Positions 35,800 through 47,666 of a DNA stretch of 64,000 bases are shown piece after piece. The position numbers and the translations under genes are program-made. Numbering within the stretch: the first letter of the stretch is position 1; every line of letters starts with the position of its first letter. This DNA is from Phyllobacterium endophyticum (GTDB lineage Bacteria > Pseudomonadota > Alphaproteobacteria > Rhizobiales > Rhizobiaceae), in assembly GCF_003010935.1 (NCBI RefSeq), contig NZ_PGGN01000006.1:124001-188000 (forward strand). The letters run 5' to 3'. The notes beneath the pieces were generated by a model. It was given only the letters and a program-made list of their open reading frames with translations, was not told where the DNA came from and ran no database searches.

Positions 35800-35880
35800 G
35801 TTTTCTCCTATCCTTACAGATAGCTCGCCTCTCGTTGGGGAGAGGTGGCCCACTCCGGGAACTAGGAGAAATGTCGTTGG
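35800..35880 (-). promoter_or_regulatory. serC leader RNA with self-complementary Shine-Dalgarno
   Basis: TAGGAGAA (minus strand, 35810-35803), the ribosome site of serC, is complementary over 8 bases to TTCTCCTA (35870-35863) further upstream in the leader. Between them is a hairpin CCTCTC-loop-GAGAGG (35845-35828). The fold could hide the ribosome site. A serC leader motif is known from alphaproteobacteria; I could not compare with its model. Confidence 0.55.
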
Positions 35881-36004
35881 CAGTCAAGAAATATGTTCGT
35901 AGGCGACATGCAAATCGTTCGTCACCGCGGATGATACCAAACGCGCAGGAACGACAACGGCAGGAAAAAGGCCTCCTGCCGTTGAATTTTCTTTGGATAA
36001 TCAA

Positions 36005-36778
36005 TCAGAATGCGTAGCGTACACCGACTGTGAAGTCGTGCGACGTAATGTCCTTGAACTTGAATGCCTCGTTGCTCGTAGAACCGTCGAAATTATAGGC
36101 AGTGCCGGTTTTCCCGTCCCCGAGGTCCAAATAGCTATATCCGACATCGATGGTCATCTGATCCGTAGCCTTGATGCCGACGCCAGCATGCAGTGCCCAG
36201 GCAAGCTCCCACTGCGATTCACTACCTGCATATCCCCCGCCTCCAGTGATCACGTTGTTATCGATGAAGTTGGAGATCGTATTGCGCGACCCGCCGATAC
36301 CGGCGCCAACATAAGGCGTTATGCCGGCATAGGTACCGAGGTCTGCATAGGCGTTGGCAAGGAAAAGCCATTCCGATTTCTTGGCGGAATAGTCGTTCGT
36401 GCCCTCGTCGCCTGTCCCGGGAATTCCGTCGGTGTCGTAAATATCCAGTGCGCTGAAATCGGTTTTGCCGCGATATTGCCCAGTTACGTCGGCACGGAAC
36501 CAGTCGTTGAACTGATAACCGATACCGATCTGGCCGGTTATTCCGGCGTCAAAATCTCCATCGTCGAGAAAGTCGTGAACGGCAGGTCCTGCGAAGCCCG
36601 CGTAGTCCAACCCGTCGAATTCCTGATTGCTCATGCCGATATCGCCGCGCAGGTACCATCCGCCAAATTGCTGAACTTCTACAATCGGTGTTTCCTGAAT
36701 ATCTGCTGCATATGCCGGGGCAGCTCCCAGGCACAGAAGTGCTGCACTCACGGCAGTATGTTTGATGAAAGTGCTCAT
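36005..36778 (-). CDS. Omp25/Omp31-family outer membrane protein
   Basis: 257 residues. A signal peptide (IKHTAVSAALLCLGAAPAYA, cut after AYA) precedes an eight-strand beta-barrel with alternating aromatic strands (GGWYLRGDIGMS, GIGYQFNDWFRADVTGQYRG) and the C-terminal DFTVGVRYAF ending in Phe, as needed for barrel assembly. This matches the Omp25/Omp31 group of Brucellaceae and rhizobia. The ATG at 36778 has GAGGG upstream. A perfect CtrA box lies 78 bp upstream. Confidence 0.9.
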   Translation of the reverse strand: MSTFIKHTAVSAALLCLGAAPAYAADIQETPIVEVQQFGGWYLRGDIGMSNQEFDGLDYAGFAGPAVHDFLDDGDFDAGITGQIGIGYQFNDWFRADVTGQYRGKTDFSALDIYDTDGIPGTGDEGTNDYSAKKSEWLFLANAYADLGTYAGITPYVGAGIGGSRNTISNFIDNNVITGGGGYAGSESQWELAWALHAGVGIKATDQMTIDVGYSYLDLGDGKTGTAYNFDGSTSNEAFKFKDITSHDFTVGVRYAF

Positions 36779-36855
36779 TTTTTCCCTCACGAAGCCCAAT
36801 GATTGGAGTGCAGCGAATGCTACTAAAGTCTAAGAGCCAATATGAGCGGGAAAAG

Positions 36856-36871
36856 TTAAATGTCGCTTAAC
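36856..36871 (-). promoter_or_regulatory. CtrA-binding box upstream of the Omp25-like gene
   Basis: TTAA-ATGTCGC-TTAAC, an exact TTAA-N7-TTAAC match, 78 bp before the start codon. CtrA is the cell-cycle response regulator of alphaproteobacteria. A further TTAACGTTAA lies at 36893-36902. Confidence 0.65.
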
Positions 36872-36936
36872 CGTGTTTGTTCACCATATCCATTAACGTT
36901 AATAGAGTGGAAACAACGCTGATTGCGCTGAAATGA

Positions 36937-36960
36937 AATGGGCCCCTCCCGGGGCCCATT
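36937..36960 (-). terminator. hairpin after glmM
   Basis: AATGGGCCCC-TCCC-GGGGCCCATT, a perfect 10-bp stem, 24 bp downstream of the glmM stop. On the minus strand ATTTCATTTC follows, a weak U-tract. Confidence 0.65.
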
Positions 36961-36983
36961 CATGAAACGCAATCGAAGCTTAC

Positions 36984-38327
36984 CTACGCGGCCGAAGAGA
37001 TCACCGAAATGATATCGTTCACCACAGTCTCGACCAGTTTTCGGTCGTCGCCTTCTGCCATGACGCGGATCAATGGCTCCGTTCCGGATGGGCGTATCAC
37101 CAGGCGCCCGGCAGCGCCCAGACGATCGCGCGCATCGTCGATCGCAATTTTGACCTTCTTGCTCTCGAGCGGTTTTCCCCCGGTCGTACGCACATTCTTT
37201 AGAAGTTGCGGCACTGGTTCGAATTTTCGGCAGACCTCGCTCACCGGCTTGCCAAGCTCCTGAACGACAGCAAGGATTTGCAATGCCGAAACCAATCCAT
37301 CGCCCGTAGTGGAAAAATCGGATAGGACTATATGGCCGGATTGCTCGCCGCCGATATTGAACCCATGATTACGCATGTACTCGACAACGTAGCGGTCGCC
37401 TACCTGGGTGCGGGCGAGCGTTAACCCGCGATCAACGAGGAAGCGCTCGAAGCCAAGATTGGACATGATCGTCGCAACGACGCCGCCACCGGCTAGCCGG
37501 CTCGATTCCTGCCAGGATTGCGCGATGACGGCCATGAGCTGGTCGCCGTCAATAATCGCGCCATTTTCGTCAACGATAAGAACGCGATCGGCATCACCGT
37601 CGAGCGCAATGCCAATATCGGCGCGCACTTCGTGAACTTTTTTGATCAGGCCGAGCGGATGGGTTGATCCACAATCTTCATTGATATTCGTGCCATTCGG
37701 CTCGTTGTTGATTGTAACAACTTCCGCCCCAAGCTCCCAAAGCGCCGCGGGTGCGACCTTGTAGGCCGCTCCGTTGGCGCAATCGACGACGATTCGCAAC
37801 CCGCTCAAAGAGATGTTCTTCGGCATGGTCCGCTTGGCGAACTCGATATAACGGTAAATGTCGCCATCCACGCGCTTTGCCCGGCCGAGCGCATCGAAGC
37901 TCGACAGACGATTCGTAAGGTCTTCGCCCATCAGGCGCTCGATCTCGAGTTCGATCTCGTCCGAGAGTTTGAAACCGTCCGGACCGAACAGCTTGATACC
38001 ATTGTCGCTATAGGGGTTGTGCGATGCCGAAATCATAACGCCGATGTCTGCGCGCAGCGATCTGCACAGCATGGCAACAGCCGGTGTCGGTATCGGTCCG
38101 AGAAGGAATACGTCCATTCCTGTCGAGGTAAAGCCGGCGACGAGCGCCGTCTCGATCATGTAACCGGAAAGCCTTGTATCCTTGCCGATGACGACGCGGT
38201 TGCGATGCTGGCCCCGCTTGAACGCGAGCCCCACCGCCATACCGACCTTCATCGCGATATCGGGGGTCATGGGATAGGCATTTGCCTGCCCTCGAATACC
38301 GTCCGTGCCAAAATACTTTCGAACCAT
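36984..38327 (-). CDS. glmM: phosphoglucosamine mutase
   Basis: 447 residues. [14 protein letters not shown] opens the family; [16 protein letters not shown] holds the phosphorylated serine; [13 protein letters not shown] binds Mg2+; [13 protein letters not shown] is the phosphate-binding loop. GlmM turns glucosamine-6-phosphate into glucosamine-1-phosphate for UDP-GlcNAc and so peptidoglycan and LPS. The ATG at 38327 places the family start at residue 1. It follows ftsH on the same strand, as in E. coli and Brucella; a hairpin lies between them. Confidence 0.96.
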   Translation of the reverse strand: MVRKYFGTDGIRGQANAYPMTPDIAMKVGMAVGLAFKRGQHRNRVVIGKDTRLSGYMIETALVAGFTSTGMDVFLLGPIPTPAVAMLCRSLRADIGVMISASHNPYSDNGIKLFGPDGFKLSDEIELEIERLMGEDLTNRLSSFDALGRAKRVDGDIYRYIEFAKRTMPKNISLSGLRIVVDCANGAAYKVAPAALWELGAEVVTINNEPNGTNINEDCGSTHPLGLIKKVHEVRADIGIALDGDADRVLIVDENGAIIDGDQLMAVIAQSWQESSRLAGGGVVATIMSNLGFERFLVDRGLTLARTQVGDRYVVEYMRNHGFNIGGEQSGHIVLSDFSTTGDGLVSALQILAVVQELGKPVSEVCRKFEPVPQLLKNVRTTGGKPLESKKVKIAIDDARDRLGAAGRLVIRPSGTEPLIRVMAEGDDRKLVETVVNDIISVISSAA

Positions 38328-38480
38328 CTCTGATACCCGGGTTTGCGGCTGCCGGCGATCGGACATGTCCGAGAGCAGCGGTTTTCTATGCACGATCTCT
38401 GCTACTACAGAAAGACTCTCGATCGCGCACGTATTGAGTTCTGCGAAATCATATTGAACTCAAATCCATGAACAATTCGT

Positions 38481-38509
38481 ACAAACGGCCGGTTCAACCG
38501 GCCGTTTGT
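38481..38509 (-). terminator. perfect hairpin between ftsH and glmM
   Basis: ACAAACGGCCGGTT-C-AACCGGCCGTTTGT, an almost loop-free inverted repeat 18 bp after the ftsH stop. On the minus strand it is followed by ACGAATTG, so termination may be partial. Confidence 0.65.
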
Positions 38510-38526
38510 CTAAGTTGGATACCACA

Positions 38527-40458
<1,932 letters not shown>

Positions 40459-40553
40459 ATCGGGTCCCATCAATCATACCCGCAAAGACGCGGAATTTAC
40501 ATGTAACATAGGTTCGAAGCATGTCCTTGCCAAGGCTGGCGTTCAAACTCACG

Positions 40554-41885
40554 TCAATTCTTGTTAACCTGGTTTACAGGACAAGGCTTGTAGTCCTGCA
40601 ATCGAAATAGCTTGGCGACACTTTTTGCCAGAATTTCATCATAGCCTGAAAGGACATGATCGAACAGGGCAAGGTGTCTCGCCACGGAAATGCCTCCAGG
40701 CAGTCTTGCCTGATCCATGGGGACGGCGCTCTCATCGTCCAGAAGCACGACCGGGCTCGACACCATAGACGGCACCGGCTCCGCCGCACCTGCCGCGACT
40801 ACCTTGATCGCACGGCCCGAGCAATTGGTGATGCGGTAACGCCCGTCCCAGACAGCAGTCTCGCCAGTTTCAACGACAATCTCCGGCAATGAACGGTTCT
40901 CGCGATATATGATTGCCTTGTCGATCCTAAGCTGCAGGACGCAGCGATGTAGCGTACGCCGCCCGGATGAAGCCTTTGAACCGAGATGCTGGCTGGCTTT
41001 GGCGCAATTGTCCGCCGAAGGCAGGAAAGATTGTCCGCCCATTGCTGCAAGTAACACGCCGATTGTCAGGTCCTGCACGTCCGGCTCGTGCTTGAAAAGT
41101 TCGGCGCGGCTGACTTCAACGCGGTCTTCGTGGATCGTCGCACAAGAAGACAATACCTGTGCGACCCGGCTGTTCAACTCCCGTCGGGCGCCTGCTCTTT
41201 GGGCGATTTCGCGCTCCAGTCCGTCGCGATCTGCTGACTGCAAAGCTTTGCGAACGCGAACGCGCTCATATTTCAGGTCGTCATTGGTGGGATCATCCCG
41301 CCAGGAGATATTATGCTGGCGGAGGTAATTCCGCAGTTTCTCGCGTGGAATGTCAAGCAAAGGCCGGATAAGCCAGATTTCTCGTTCGAGCAATGTCGCA
41401 GGCGCCATGACTGCCAATCCACGGCCGGTTCCCATCGCACCTGTTCGCGCTGAGCGCATGACAAATGTTTCAATCTGGTCGTCCAGCGTATGCCCGGTAA
41501 GGATAACGTCGGTGCCCGCATCTCGTGCTGCCTTGCGAAGCAGGTCGTAGCGCGCATCCCTCGCTTTGGCCGATATTCCGGTATCAGGCTTCGTGCCGCG
41601 CCAGTTCAAGGTTTGATGGGCGATTCCTGCGTCTTCGCAAAGCTTCGATACGAACCGCGCTTCCTCGGCCGATTCCCGTCGAAGTCCATGATCCACGGTC
41701 ACTGCGACGATCTTTGGAACGAGGCCCTTCAACTCGCGGTACGCGAGCAGAAGGTGAAGCAGCGCGAGTGAATCGCTGCCACCGGACACCGCGACGATAA
41801 CCGAACTTAAACCTTGGAAATCGATCGTTCGAAAAATGCCAACCGGATCAAGCTCCGCGTCAGCATTTGTTGGCGGCACGTTCAT
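40554..41885 (-). CDS. tilS: tRNA(Ile)-lysidine synthetase
   Basis: 443 residues. The PP-loop ATP-binding motif VAVSGGSDSLALL at about residues 31-43 and GHTLDDQIETFVMR are diagnostic. TilS adds lysine to C34 of tRNA-Ile(CAT), so that it reads AUA. The C-terminal 200 residues form the tRNA-binding part. Its start overlaps the cpoB end by 26 bp, which ties it to the Tol-Pal cluster. Confidence 0.95.
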   Translation of the reverse strand: MNVPPTNADAELDPVGIFRTIDFQGLSSVIVAVSGGSDSLALLHLLLAYRELKGLVPKIVAVTVDHGLRRESAEEARFVSKLCEDAGIAHQTLNWRGTKPDTGISAKARDARYDLLRKAARDAGTDVILTGHTLDDQIETFVMRSARTGAMGTGRGLAVMAPATLLEREIWLIRPLLDIPREKLRNYLRQHNISWRDDPTNDDLKYERVRVRKALQSADRDGLEREIAQRAGARRELNSRVAQVLSSCATIHEDRVEVSRAELFKHEPDVQDLTIGVLLAAMGGQSFLPSADNCAKASQHLGSKASSGRRTLHRCVLQLRIDKAIIYRENRSLPEIVVETGETAVWDGRYRITNCSGRAIKVVAAGAAEPVPSMVSSPVVLLDDESAVPMDQARLPGGISVARHLALFDHVLSGYDEILAKSVAKLFRLQDYKPCPVNQVNKN

Positions 41886-42867
41886 TCTTTACGCGCTCTT
41901 TTATCGCCGTTGAGAGACTGGGATATCTTGACGTTACCGACGCAAATGTCGCGCAGGCGACCTCGTGATCCTGCATCTTTGCGAGCGTCATCCCGAGCTT
42001 CAGGAGATTTTCCGGGCTTTTCTTGGAGTCCGGAAACTGCTTGTGGTTGTCTAGGAATACCGAAGCCGCCTCCTGGAACCGCCCTTGACCGTAGAGCGAT
42101 TCGCCCAACCAATACCGTGCGTCAGGATCGGCGGGATCCTTCGGAAACCGATCCACGTGACTGCGAAATGCCGCTTCCGCGCTCTTGTAGTCACCGGAAA
42201 GGAACAACTGATAGGCTTGGCTATAAAGAGCCTTCGGGTCATCAGTATCCGGCAGCGAGGCCACGGTCGTGCTGTCGTCGAACGTTTGGCCAGGCACTAC
42301 GTCGTTTCTCGAACCACCAATTACGTTGCCATTGGCATCAAACTCGATCTGACCAAGCGGGCGCGGCGGCTCACCAAGCGGCACAGTGGAAGGATCGGTT
42401 TGTGGAGCAATAGCAGCGGAATCAGTGGTATCGGGCGACGACCCTCGCGTCGATCCTGTTGCGTCGGCAGAGGCATCTCTCGATGCCTCCCCTGTTGTAC
42501 GAGAGGGTGCCACCGAGGCAACGCTGCGGTCACCCTTGCCGCCCGCGTCCGAGCGCTTGCCCTTCTCCAATTCCTCGAACCGGAATTCATTATCTTCCTG
42601 TACTTTTCGCATCTGCTCCTGCATCTGCAGAATTTGGAAGTTCAGCTCTTCTATCTTGCCCGTAAGCTGCCTGATCTGCTCTTCCAATTGGCTGACGCGC
42701 GGGTCGCCTGCCTGAGCCAGCAGAACAGGCGCATCGCTCGTTCTGACGCTTTCCTTTGGCACCGGTGGGAATAGCCCGAGATCCACACTAGCGGCACGCC
42801 CTGGGCCCGCCGCCAGAAATGGCAGCATCGTCATTGCCATTACCATTGTCTTTAGTCTTTTGTTCAT
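41860..42867 (-). CDS. cpoB: Tol-Pal system protein CpoB (YbgF)
   Basis: 335 residues. A signal peptide (MVMAMTMLPFLAAGPGRAA) leads to a periplasmic protein with a coiled coil (VSQLEEQIRQLTGKIEELNFQILQMQEQM), a Ser/Thr/Asp-rich linker and C-terminal TPR-like repeats (ALYSQAYQLFLSGDYKSAEAAF; ARYWLGESLYGQGRFQEAA). CpoB links Tol-Pal to peptidoglycan synthesis at the septum. It lies after pal with a terminator between, so it may have its own promoter in 42868-42974. Confidence 0.92.
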   Translation of the reverse strand: MNKRLKTMVMAMTMLPFLAAGPGRAASVDLGLFPPVPKESVRTSDAPVLLAQAGDPRVSQLEEQIRQLTGKIEELNFQILQMQEQMRKVQEDNEFRFEELEKGKRSDAGGKGDRSVASVAPSRTTGEASRDASADATGSTRGSSPDTTDSAAIAPQTDPSTVPLGEPPRPLGQIEFDANGNVIGGSRNDVVPGQTFDDSTTVASLPDTDDPKALYSQAYQLFLSGDYKSAEAAFRSHVDRFPKDPADPDARYWLGESLYGQGRFQEAASVFLDNHKQFPDSKKSPENLLKLGMTLAKMQDHEVACATFASVTSRYPSLSTAIKERVKNERAANKC

Positions 42868-42974
42868 TCCTTACCGCCCCTGATATGGGAATAAAAACAC
42901 CGCTGAAATTTGCGGAAGCTTATCTAACACGAGCAACGTGACTTCGGCCAAATTTTGTTTTGTCATACGTTGAA

Positions 42975-43002
42975 ACAAAAAAAGCGGCCCGAAAGCCGCT
43001 TC
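42975..43002 (-). terminator. Rho-independent terminator after pal
   Basis: On the minus strand AAGCGGC-TTTCGG-GCCGCTT is followed by TTTTTGTTTC, 24 bp after the pal stop. A textbook structure. Confidence 0.88.
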
Positions 43003-43025
43003 TTGTGGATCAGGACGATCTCGGC

Positions 43026-43529
43026 TTAGCTGCCTGCACCGCCAAGAACGGTAATGGCACGGCGATTCTGCGACCAACAGGATTCGCTGTCGCAAACTGC
43101 GACTGGGCGCTCGTTACCGTAAGAGAGAGTTTTGATACGTGCGGCCGGAACACCCTGCGATGCAAGATAGTTGCGCGTGGCTGCGGCGCGGCGCTGGCCG
43201 AGAGCCAGGTTGTATTCGCGTGTTCCACGTTCGTCGGCGTGTCCTTCGACTGTAATCGCATAGTTTGGATAGCGCTGCAGCCATTGTGCCTGTTTTGCCA
43301 ATGTCTGCTGTGCGTCGGCACGAATAACGGAGGAGTCGACGTCGAAGAAAATGCGATCGCCCACATTGACTGTGAAGTCCTGGGTCGAACCAGGCCGCGC
43401 GCTGCCGGCAAGGCCAAGGTCACCAGCATTGTTGGGCAAGTTTTTCTTCGAAGCACAACCCGCAATGGCGAGCGACAGGAACAGTGCAACGAAAACGGGA
43501 CTGCGGGCGATCATTTCGAAGCGGCGCAT
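43026..43529 (-). CDS. pal: peptidoglycan-associated lipoprotein Pal
   Basis: 167 residues. A lipoprotein signal with lipobox LAIAGC (Cys at 24) leads to an OmpA-like domain with FFDVDSSVIRADAQQTL and the diaminopimelate-binding VEGHADERGTREYNLALGQRRA. Pal anchors the outer membrane to peptidoglycan and binds TolB. It follows tolB with a 230-bp gap that holds a CtrA box, so it can be expressed apart from tolQRAB. Confidence 0.96.
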   Translation of the reverse strand: MRRFEMIARSPVFVALFLSLAIAGCASKKNLPNNAGDLGLAGSARPGSTQDFTVNVGDRIFFDVDSSVIRADAQQTLAKQAQWLQRYPNYAITVEGHADERGTREYNLALGQRRAAATRNYLASQGVPAARIKTLSYGNERPVAVCDSESCWSQNRRAITVLGGAGS

Positions 43530-43611
43530 AGCCTGGACTCCTTAAGAATTGAATTGTTTCGGTGAGTAAGCAGTAACCATATCGAGGTTAAGGCCCGGTC
43601 AAGAAACACGG

Positions 43612-43627
43612 TTAATCCACTCTTAAC
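43612..43627 (-). promoter_or_regulatory. CtrA-binding box upstream of pal
   Basis: TTAA-TCCACTC-TTAAC, exact TTAA-N7-TTAAC, 83 bp before the pal start. TTAAC at 43633-43637 adds a half site with an 8-bp gap. Confidence 0.65.
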
Positions 43628-43759
43628 ACCAGGATTAACGGCGGATTTGATAGTGCGAGCTGCACCCTTAAGGCACAAAATGAGGCGGAAAGACGACAAT
43701 CGCGACGATGTTCTATGCCATTGGCGCGATTGTTCATTTTTACCTGCCTGTCCACCTCC

Positions 43760-45076
43760 TCATTCCAGTAGCGGCGACCAGGCTGGATCCGATGCCAGGT
43801 TCGGCGTTTGAATCTGGCGCAGATTGCGGCCAGTCAAATCCACCGTCGACAGCTTGGGACTGTTGGAACCGGGAGGCAGGCGGAAGAACATCAACACTCG
43901 GCCGTTCGGGGCCCAGGTGGGTCCTTCGTCGTGATAACCGCTGGTCAATATCCGCTCACCCGATCCATCGGTCTTCATTACGCCGATGGAGAATTCACCG
44001 CCGGACTGCTTGGTGAACGCAATCAGATCACCGCGGGGCGACCATACCGGCGTCGAGTAGGAGCCATCACCGAAGGATATGCGCTGCGGGTTTGAGCCAT
44101 CGGCGCCCATCTTGTAGATTTGAGGACGGCCACCGCGATCCGATTCGAATACGACCTGGCTGCCATCTGGCGAATAGGAAGCACCCGTATCGATGGCCGA
44201 TGTGCTCGTCAGGCGCGTTGTTGTCCTGCTGCGCAAGTCCATAGTGTAAACGTTCGCACTCCCATCTTCCTGCAGCAGGCTCATGACCACCTTCTGGCCG
44301 TCGGGAGAGAAGCGCGGCGCGATAGTCATGCCTGGAAAATTGCCGACAAGCTCACGCTGACCGGTTTCAAGCTGCAGAAGATATATCTGCGGCTTGCCGC
44401 CTTCGAAAGACATGTAAGTGATTTCCTGCCGGCTTGGCGAGAAGCGTGGAGTGAGAACAAGGTCCTTGCCGTTCGTCAGATAACGAACGTTAGCGCCATC
44501 CTGGTCCATGATCGCCAGGCGCTTGATGCGCTTTTCTTTCGTACCGGACTCGTCAACGAACACGACCCGCGTGTCGAAATAGCCTTTTTCGCCAGTGAGC
44601 TTTTCATAGATCGCGTCGGCGATTATGTGCGCAACGCGGCGCCAGCTTTCCGGCGACGTAAAGAACTGCTGACCGTCGAGCTGCTGTCCAGCGAATGTAT
44701 CCCAAAGTCGGAACTCAGCCTTGAGGCGGCCGTCGCCCTGTTTAGTGACGCGACCCGTGACAAGCGCCTGGGCGTTGATAACCTTCCAGTCTTCAAAGCG
44801 AGGTGCTGCATCGGGGTTTGAAATCTTTTCGATGAACGCGCCCTTGTCGACAGGCGCAAACAACCCGGACCTCTCAAGATCCGCAGCGATCACATTGGAG
44901 ATGTTCGTGCCCAATTGATCGCCTGAAAGGAAATCGGTGATGGCAATTGGCATGGGTTCGACAACACCCTTGGTGATATCGAGTTTCAGCTGGGCTTTCG
45001 CTGGTAGCGTCGCCACGATCAGGATCGCCATGACCATCGCGAAAGCTGCACATAAAGTCCGGATTGATTTTAACAT
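43760..45076 (-). CDS. tolB: Tol-Pal translocation protein TolB
   Basis: 438 residues: signal peptide ([18 protein letters not shown]), N-terminal alpha/beta domain ([21 protein letters not shown]) and a six-bladed beta-propeller of repeats with [21 protein letters not shown] and [10 protein letters not shown]. TolB is periplasmic and binds Pal and the TolA C-terminus. The ATG at 45076 has AGGGCCC upstream; an ATG at 45115 would overlap the tolA stop (ATGA) and is the alternative. Confidence 0.96.
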   Translation of the reverse strand: MLKSIRTLCAAFAMVMAILIVATLPAKAQLKLDITKGVVEPMPIAITDFLSGDQLGTNISNVIAADLERSGLFAPVDKGAFIEKISNPDAAPRFEDWKVINAQALVTGRVTKQGDGRLKAEFRLWDTFAGQQLDGQQFFTSPESWRRVAHIIADAIYEKLTGEKGYFDTRVVFVDESGTKEKRIKRLAIMDQDGANVRYLTNGKDLVLTPRFSPSRQEITYMSFEGGKPQIYLLQLETGQRELVGNFPGMTIAPRFSPDGQKVVMSLLQEDGSANVYTMDLRSRTTTRLTSTSAIDTGASYSPDGSQVVFESDRGGRPQIYKMGADGSNPQRISFGDGSYSTPVWSPRGDLIAFTKQSGGEFSIGVMKTDGSGERILTSGYHDEGPTWAPNGRVLMFFRLPPGSNSPKLSTVDLTGRNLRQIQTPNLASDPAWSPLLE

Positions 45077-45114
45077 TAGTTCTGGGCCCTCTTTTGGCTG
45101 GCCTGTTGTCGACA

Positions 45115-46224
45115 TCAGGTAGCACCGGGATGGAACGTCAATTCAACGCTCGACCAGGTGTCATATTTATCTTGAGGCAGGTTGAACGGTGCTGATTTCA
45201 TCACCGCCCGCAAGGCGCTGCTCTTTACCGCATTCAACAAGGCTGAATCGCCACCGCTGCCGCTAACCTCCGGCCGGCCATCGATCTCGCCATCCTGAGT
45301 TAACCTGAACTTCACAACGATGATCATGTCGGGAGTCTCTTCAGCTCCCACGGGCTTGTTCCAGTTTCCTTCGATAAGCCCTCGCAACGCATCCATCTCG
45401 CTCTGGCTGAGCTTCGAGCCGCCCGTTGCCCTGTCGGCCCCGAGCGAGGCCTGGTCGCTTGATCGCTTGGCTCCTCCCGACGATGCCTTTTGCTTGTTCA
45501 GAAGGTCCGCGACCTGATCGGCGATACCGTCTTTTTCTTTGGATGGCGTCGCAGCTGTCTGCGTAGGCTTCGGCTTTTCCTGCACTTCCTTGCGATCCGG
45601 CGTCTTGGCCGTCTGCGCGGGTGGCGTCGGTTTGGCTTCCGGTTTTGCAACGGTTTCGGGCAGCTTGAACGCCTCCTCGGCCGGCTTGTCTACCGGAGGC
45701 GTTGGCGTAGGTTTGGCTTCCTCTTTAGGCGCAGGATCCGATTTGACTTCATTGATCGCTTCGGCAACAGGATCCGGCTTCACCTCTTCCTTTGGAGCAG
45801 GTTCTGGCTTGATTTCGGTCGCCGGAACGGGGATCGGTTTGGGCTCGGGCTTGACCTCCGGCTTTGGTTCCGGTAGCGGGTCGGGCTTGGCAACAGGCGT
45901 ATCCGACGGCCTTGGCGCTTGTGCAGCTTCCACGGGTTTCGGTTTCGTCTCCGGCGCAGGTTTCACATCTGCATCGACTTCGCTATCGCCGACGTTCTGG
46001 GCCTCTGGGATGGTCTGCGGCTTTTGTGTGGGTTTGGGCGCGGCTTTTTCGGCCTTCGCTGCCTTTTTGTCGCCCTTCTGCAATTGGCTTATATCTGACA
46101 CGATATCGATCGGCATCGATTCCGAGTTGGCCAAGTCCATCGGCGTGGGCGACGAGAACGACAGCAGCCCCCAGCCGATGACCACGGCGTGGATAATAGC
46201 GGAGGATGTGACGCTGGCCCGCAT
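45115..46224 (-). CDS. tolA: Tol-Pal energy-transducing protein TolA
   Basis: 369 residues. One N-terminal membrane helix ([17 protein letters not shown]) leads to a long Pro/Lys/Glu-rich periplasmic stalk (repeats of KPEPKPE type, about 40-250) and a C-terminal TonB-like domain with [15 protein letters not shown]. TolA spans the periplasm and moves TolB-Pal using the TolQR motor. The stalk is Pro-rich, as in rhizobia, unlike the Ala-rich E. coli stalk. It starts 6 bp after tolR. Confidence 0.93.
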   Translation of the reverse strand: MRASVTSSAIIHAVVIGWGLLSFSSPTPMDLANSESMPIDIVSDISQLQKGDKKAAKAEKAAPKPTQKPQTIPEAQNVGDSEVDADVKPAPETKPKPVEAAQAPRPSDTPVAKPDPLPEPKPEVKPEPKPIPVPATEIKPEPAPKEEVKPDPVAEAINEVKSDPAPKEEAKPTPTPPVDKPAEEAFKLPETVAKPEAKPTPPAQTAKTPDRKEVQEKPKPTQTAATPSKEKDGIADQVADLLNKQKASSGGAKRSSDQASLGADRATGGSKLSQSEMDALRGLIEGNWNKPVGAEETPDMIIVVKFRLTQDGEIDGRPEVSGSGGDSALLNAVKSSALRAVMKSAPFNLPQDKYDTWSSVELTFHPGAT

Positions 46225-46230
46225 GACTGA

Positions 46231-46680
46231 TCAGTTAGCCTCCGGCAGGCTGACGAGACCGATATTCTTGAAACCTGAACCTGATATTTGTGCCATGACC
46301 TTCATGATCGTCCCGTAGTCGGCAGACTTGTCGCCCTTGACGAAGATGCGTTCATTGTAGCCGGTCTTGGCGATAGCCTGGAGTTTCGGCACGATTTCAT
46401 CAATCGGGATCTCGGTCTCCTGCAGATAAACCTGCCCTTGCTGATTGATCGTCACGTAGATGGGATCAGCTTCACTGTTCAAAGTCTGCGCTGACGTTTC
46501 TGGCATATCGATCGGGACACCCACCGTCATCATAGGCGCGGTCACCATAAAGATGATCAAAAGCACGAGCATCACGTCAACCAACGGTGTCACGTTGATT
46601 TCGCTCATCACGCCCTTGCTCGAACGCCCGCGACGGCGGCGGCCATTTGAGGAGCCATTGTTACCTATCGACATGCCCAT
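46231..46680 (-). CDS. tolR: Tol-Pal motor protein TolR
   Basis: 149 residues of the ExbD/TolR family: a basic cytosolic tail (GRRRRGRSSKG), MSEINVTPLVDVMLVLLIIFMV where the Asp in PLVDVML carries protons, and a periplasmic domain (YVTINQQGQVYL; FVKGDKSADYGTIMKVM). It pairs with TolQ as a proton channel. It lies between tolQ and tolA. Confidence 0.96.
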   Translation of the reverse strand: MGMSIGNNGSSNGRRRRGRSSKGVMSEINVTPLVDVMLVLLIIFMVTAPMMTVGVPIDMPETSAQTLNSEADPIYVTINQQGQVYLQETEIPIDEIVPKLQAIAKTGYNERIFVKGDKSADYGTIMKVMAQISGSGFKNIGLVSLPEAN

Positions 46681-46724
46681 GGCATTTAATCCCGCAATTT
46701 CTGTGTCGGTGTCTCAGATGGTGC

Positions 46725-47432
46725 TCAAGCCCGTGGCAGCTTCTCATCGATTTGCCGCGAGAGTATGGCGGAGAATTCGTCGGCGAACCCTTCCATGCGT
46801 GCTGTCAGTTTTCCCGCATCGCTTGATAGCTTGTTATAGGCGATAACTGCCGGAATAGCGGCGACAAGGCCGATCGCCGTTGCCAGCAGCGCTTCGGCGA
46901 TACCGGGTGCGACGACGGCAAGGCTGGTGGATTTGGACCCGGCAATACCCATGAAGGACGTCATGATGCCGATGACGGTACCAAATAGACCGATGAAGGG
47001 GCCTGCCGAACCTATGGTTGCGAGAAACGTCAGTCGCGCGGCTAGGTAGTCGCTTTCGCGGGCAAGCGCCACATCCATTGCCTTGTCGATGCGCATTTGC
47101 AGGGCGATCGGTGACCGAGCACCTTTTTCGAACGACTTTTTCCATTCGCGCATGGCAGCAATGAAGATCGAACCCATTCCCGTCGTGCGCTTGTCGCCAA
47201 GATTCCGGTAGAGCTCTTCGAGAGATTGTCCTGACCAGAATATCTGCTCGAAACGATCAAAAGCACGCTTGGCGCGTCCAAACCCGAGTATTTTGTCGAT
47301 GATGATTGCCCAGGTCCAGATCGATGCACCGAGCAGACCCACCATCACAAGCTTGACGACAAACCCAGCCTGCCAGAACAGGCCCCACAGGGACATGTCC
47401 GATGTCTGAACGGCAACTGCTAAATTTTCCAT
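46725..47432 (-). CDS. tolQ: Tol-Pal proton channel TolQ
   Basis: 235 residues with three membrane helices: FWQAGFVVKLVMVGLLGASIWTW, then LTFLATIGSAGPFIGLFGTVIGIM and VAPGIAEALLATAIGLVAAIPAVIAY, the MotA/TolQ/ExbB pattern. It forms the stator with TolR and powers TolA. The ATG at 47432 is preceded by TAGG; the frame upstream to 47489 lacks likeness. It is first in tolQ-tolR-tolA-tolB. Confidence 0.96.
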   Translation of the reverse strand: MENLAVAVQTSDMSLWGLFWQAGFVVKLVMVGLLGASIWTWAIIIDKILGFGRAKRAFDRFEQIFWSGQSLEELYRNLGDKRTTGMGSIFIAAMREWKKSFEKGARSPIALQMRIDKAMDVALARESDYLAARLTFLATIGSAGPFIGLFGTVIGIMTSFMGIAGSKSTSLAVVAPGIAEALLATAIGLVAAIPAVIAYNKLSSDAGKLTARMEGFADEFSAILSRQIDEKLPRA

Positions 47433-47666
47433 ACCTACAATCCTCGAATCCGAAAACCCGGCATGTTGACCGGGTCGCAATCGTCTCAATCCAGATGAGC
47501 CACGCTTCTAACCGGAATTCTCCAGTAACCTTAACGCGGCTTCTTTACGTTAATTTTGGTAAAACGAAGGCGTTAACGTGAAACCTGTCGTCTGCACGTC
47601 TTATTCATGATTTGTTATGGTTAAGGATCAGTTATGATTTCACAGGCAGCAGACAATTATCATCGC

